Positions 5,171-6,093 of a stretch of DNA of 6,093 bases are shown here, piece by piece. Below the pieces are notes generated by a model that saw only the letters and a list, made by a program, of their open reading frames with translations, did not search any database and was not told the origin of the DNA. Each line of letters begins with the position of its first letter. Position 1 is the stretch's first letter. Both the position numbers and the translations under genes were made by a program. Source of the DNA: Paracoccaceae bacterium (GTDB lineage: Bacteria > Pseudomonadota > Alphaproteobacteria > Rhodobacterales > Rhodobacteraceae); the NCBI GenBank assembly GCA_007121115.1, contig SKMI01000122.1, positions 1-6,093 on the forward strand, given 5' to 3'.

Positions 5171-6093
5171 TCACGCCGCGAAGCGCTGCCTTGTGCGGTT
5201 TGCGAACCACACCAGCGACAGCATCACCGGCACTTCGACCAGCACGCCGACGACGGTGACCAGCGCCGCGACAGAGTTCAGGCCGAAAAGGCCGATGGCC
5301 ACCGCCACCGCCAGTTCGAAATGGTTCGATGTCCCGATCAGCGCGCAGGGTGCCGCCACGTTGTGCGGCACGCCCCAGCGCCAGGCGGCGGCATAGGCCA
5401 GCGCAAAGATGCCATAGGACTGGATCAGGATCGGCACGGCGATCATGGCGATCAAGAGCGGGCGCTCGATGATCACATCACCCTGAAACCCGAACAGCAG
5501 CACCACCGTGCCCAGCAGCCCGAGCACCGAGAACGGTTTGAGCCGCGCCGTGAAGCCCTGGACCGAGGCCTCGGCCTGCGATTCGCCCGCCGCGGTCCGG
5601 GTCAGGCTCAATCGCGTCAGCACCCCGGCCACCAGCGGCACCACCACGAACAGTGCAACCGACAGCAGCAGCGTGTCCCAGGGCACCGTCAGGTCGGTCA
5701 GGCCCAAGAGCAGCGCCACCAGCGGCGCATAAAGCACCACCATCACCACATTGTTCACCGACACCTGCGCCAGCGTGTAGTTGGGGTCCCCCTTGGTGAG
5801 CTGCGACCAGACGAACACCATCGCCGTGCAGGGCGCCGCCCCCAGCAGGATCAGCCCGGCAATGTATTCGCCCGCAGTTTCAGGCTCGATGAAGGGGGCA
5901 AAGACGAACTCGAAAAAGATGACGCCCAGCACCGCCATGGTGAAGGGCTTGATGGCCCAGTTCACCGCCAGCGTGATGATCAGCCCCTTCGGGCGTTCAT
6001 GCACCCGCGCCAGTGCGGCGAAGTTCACCGCCACCATCATCGGGTAGATCATCACCCAGATCAGCACCGCGATCACCAGGTTGATCTGGCCAA
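5171..6093 (-). CDS. acr3: ACR3 arsenite efflux permease, 5' end beyond the window
   Basis: The C-terminal 306 or so residues of an ACR3-family arsenite exporter. This membrane protein of about 10 helices belongs to the bile acid/arsenite transporter superfamily and expels As(III), driven by the membrane proton gradient. The frame stays open to the right edge. Residues before the first in-frame GTG (6074-6076) read GQINL and match the family, so the true start lies about 40 to 50 codons outside. Diagnostic motifs are VLIWVMIYPMM at the visible start, LLGAAPCTAMVFVWS with the conserved functional cysteine (codon at about 5828-5830), and GTSNHFELAVAVAIGLFG with the conserved glutamate near the C-terminus. 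A second cysteine (APCALIG) lies just before the latter, where I recall Ala being usual. The protein ends in a basic tail (NRTRQRFAA). It appears to be upstream of gap and arsJ in one operon; its promoter is not visible. Confidence 0.95.
   Translation of the reverse strand, partial: GQINLVIAVLIWVMIYPMMVAVNFAALARVHERPKGLIITLAVNWAIKPFTMAVLGVIFFEFVFAPFIEPETAGEYIAGLILLGAAPCTAMVFVWSQLTKGDPNYTLAQVSVNNVVMVVLYAPLVALLLGLTDLTVPWDTLLLSVALFVVVPLVAGVLTRLSLTRTAAGESQAEASVQGFTARLKPFSVLGLLGTVVLLFGFQGDVIIERPLLIAMIAVPILIQSYGIFALAYAAAWRWGVPHNVAAPCALIGTSNHFELAVAVAIGLFGLNSVAALVTVVGVLVEVPVMLSLVWFANRTRQRFAA

Overview
The window is an arsenic-resistance cluster from a high-GC bacterium. GC-rich codon use and the style of the proteins suggest an alphaproteobacterium, most likely Rhodobacterales (Rhodobacter, Paracoccus or Roseobacter type). 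This placement is an inference from recognition of the protein families, not from a phylogenetic marker. No mobile-element gene is visible, so whether the cluster lies on a chromosome, plasmid or island cannot be told.

Layout: bases 1-282 hold no gene I can support. A perfect 9-bp inverted repeat (283-302) sits directly in front of a rightward operon: arsR (312-629), an ArsP-like DUF318 permease (681-1682) and an ArsK-like MFS transporter (about 1693-2853). A 20-codon ORF (626-688) may couple translation of arsR to the permease. This operon runs head-on into a leftward operon that enters from the right edge: acr3 (5171 to beyond 6093, 5' end missing), an ArsJ-associated glyceraldehyde-3-phosphate dehydrogenase (4084-5091) and arsJ (2840-4087). 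The two operons overlap tail to tail by 14 bp, with no room for an intergenic terminator.

How the genes work together: ACR3 exports arsenite. The GAPDH can use arsenate in place of phosphate to make the unstable 1-arseno-3-phosphoglycerate, which ArsJ exports; outside the cell it breaks down to arsenate. This gives arsenate resistance without reduction. The permease and the second MFS protein are candidates for export of trivalent or methylated arsenicals. ArsR, with vicinal cysteines near its C-terminus, probably represses its own operon and perhaps the opposite one, whose promoter is outside the window. No arsenate reductase (arsC), arsH or arsM is visible here.

The oddest point is the DUF318 permease. 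It appears to lack the Cys-Ser-Cys segment that I recall as the hallmark of its family, as if about 20 to 24 residues had been removed in frame. The system as a whole is a known type; I see no evidence of a wholly new one.
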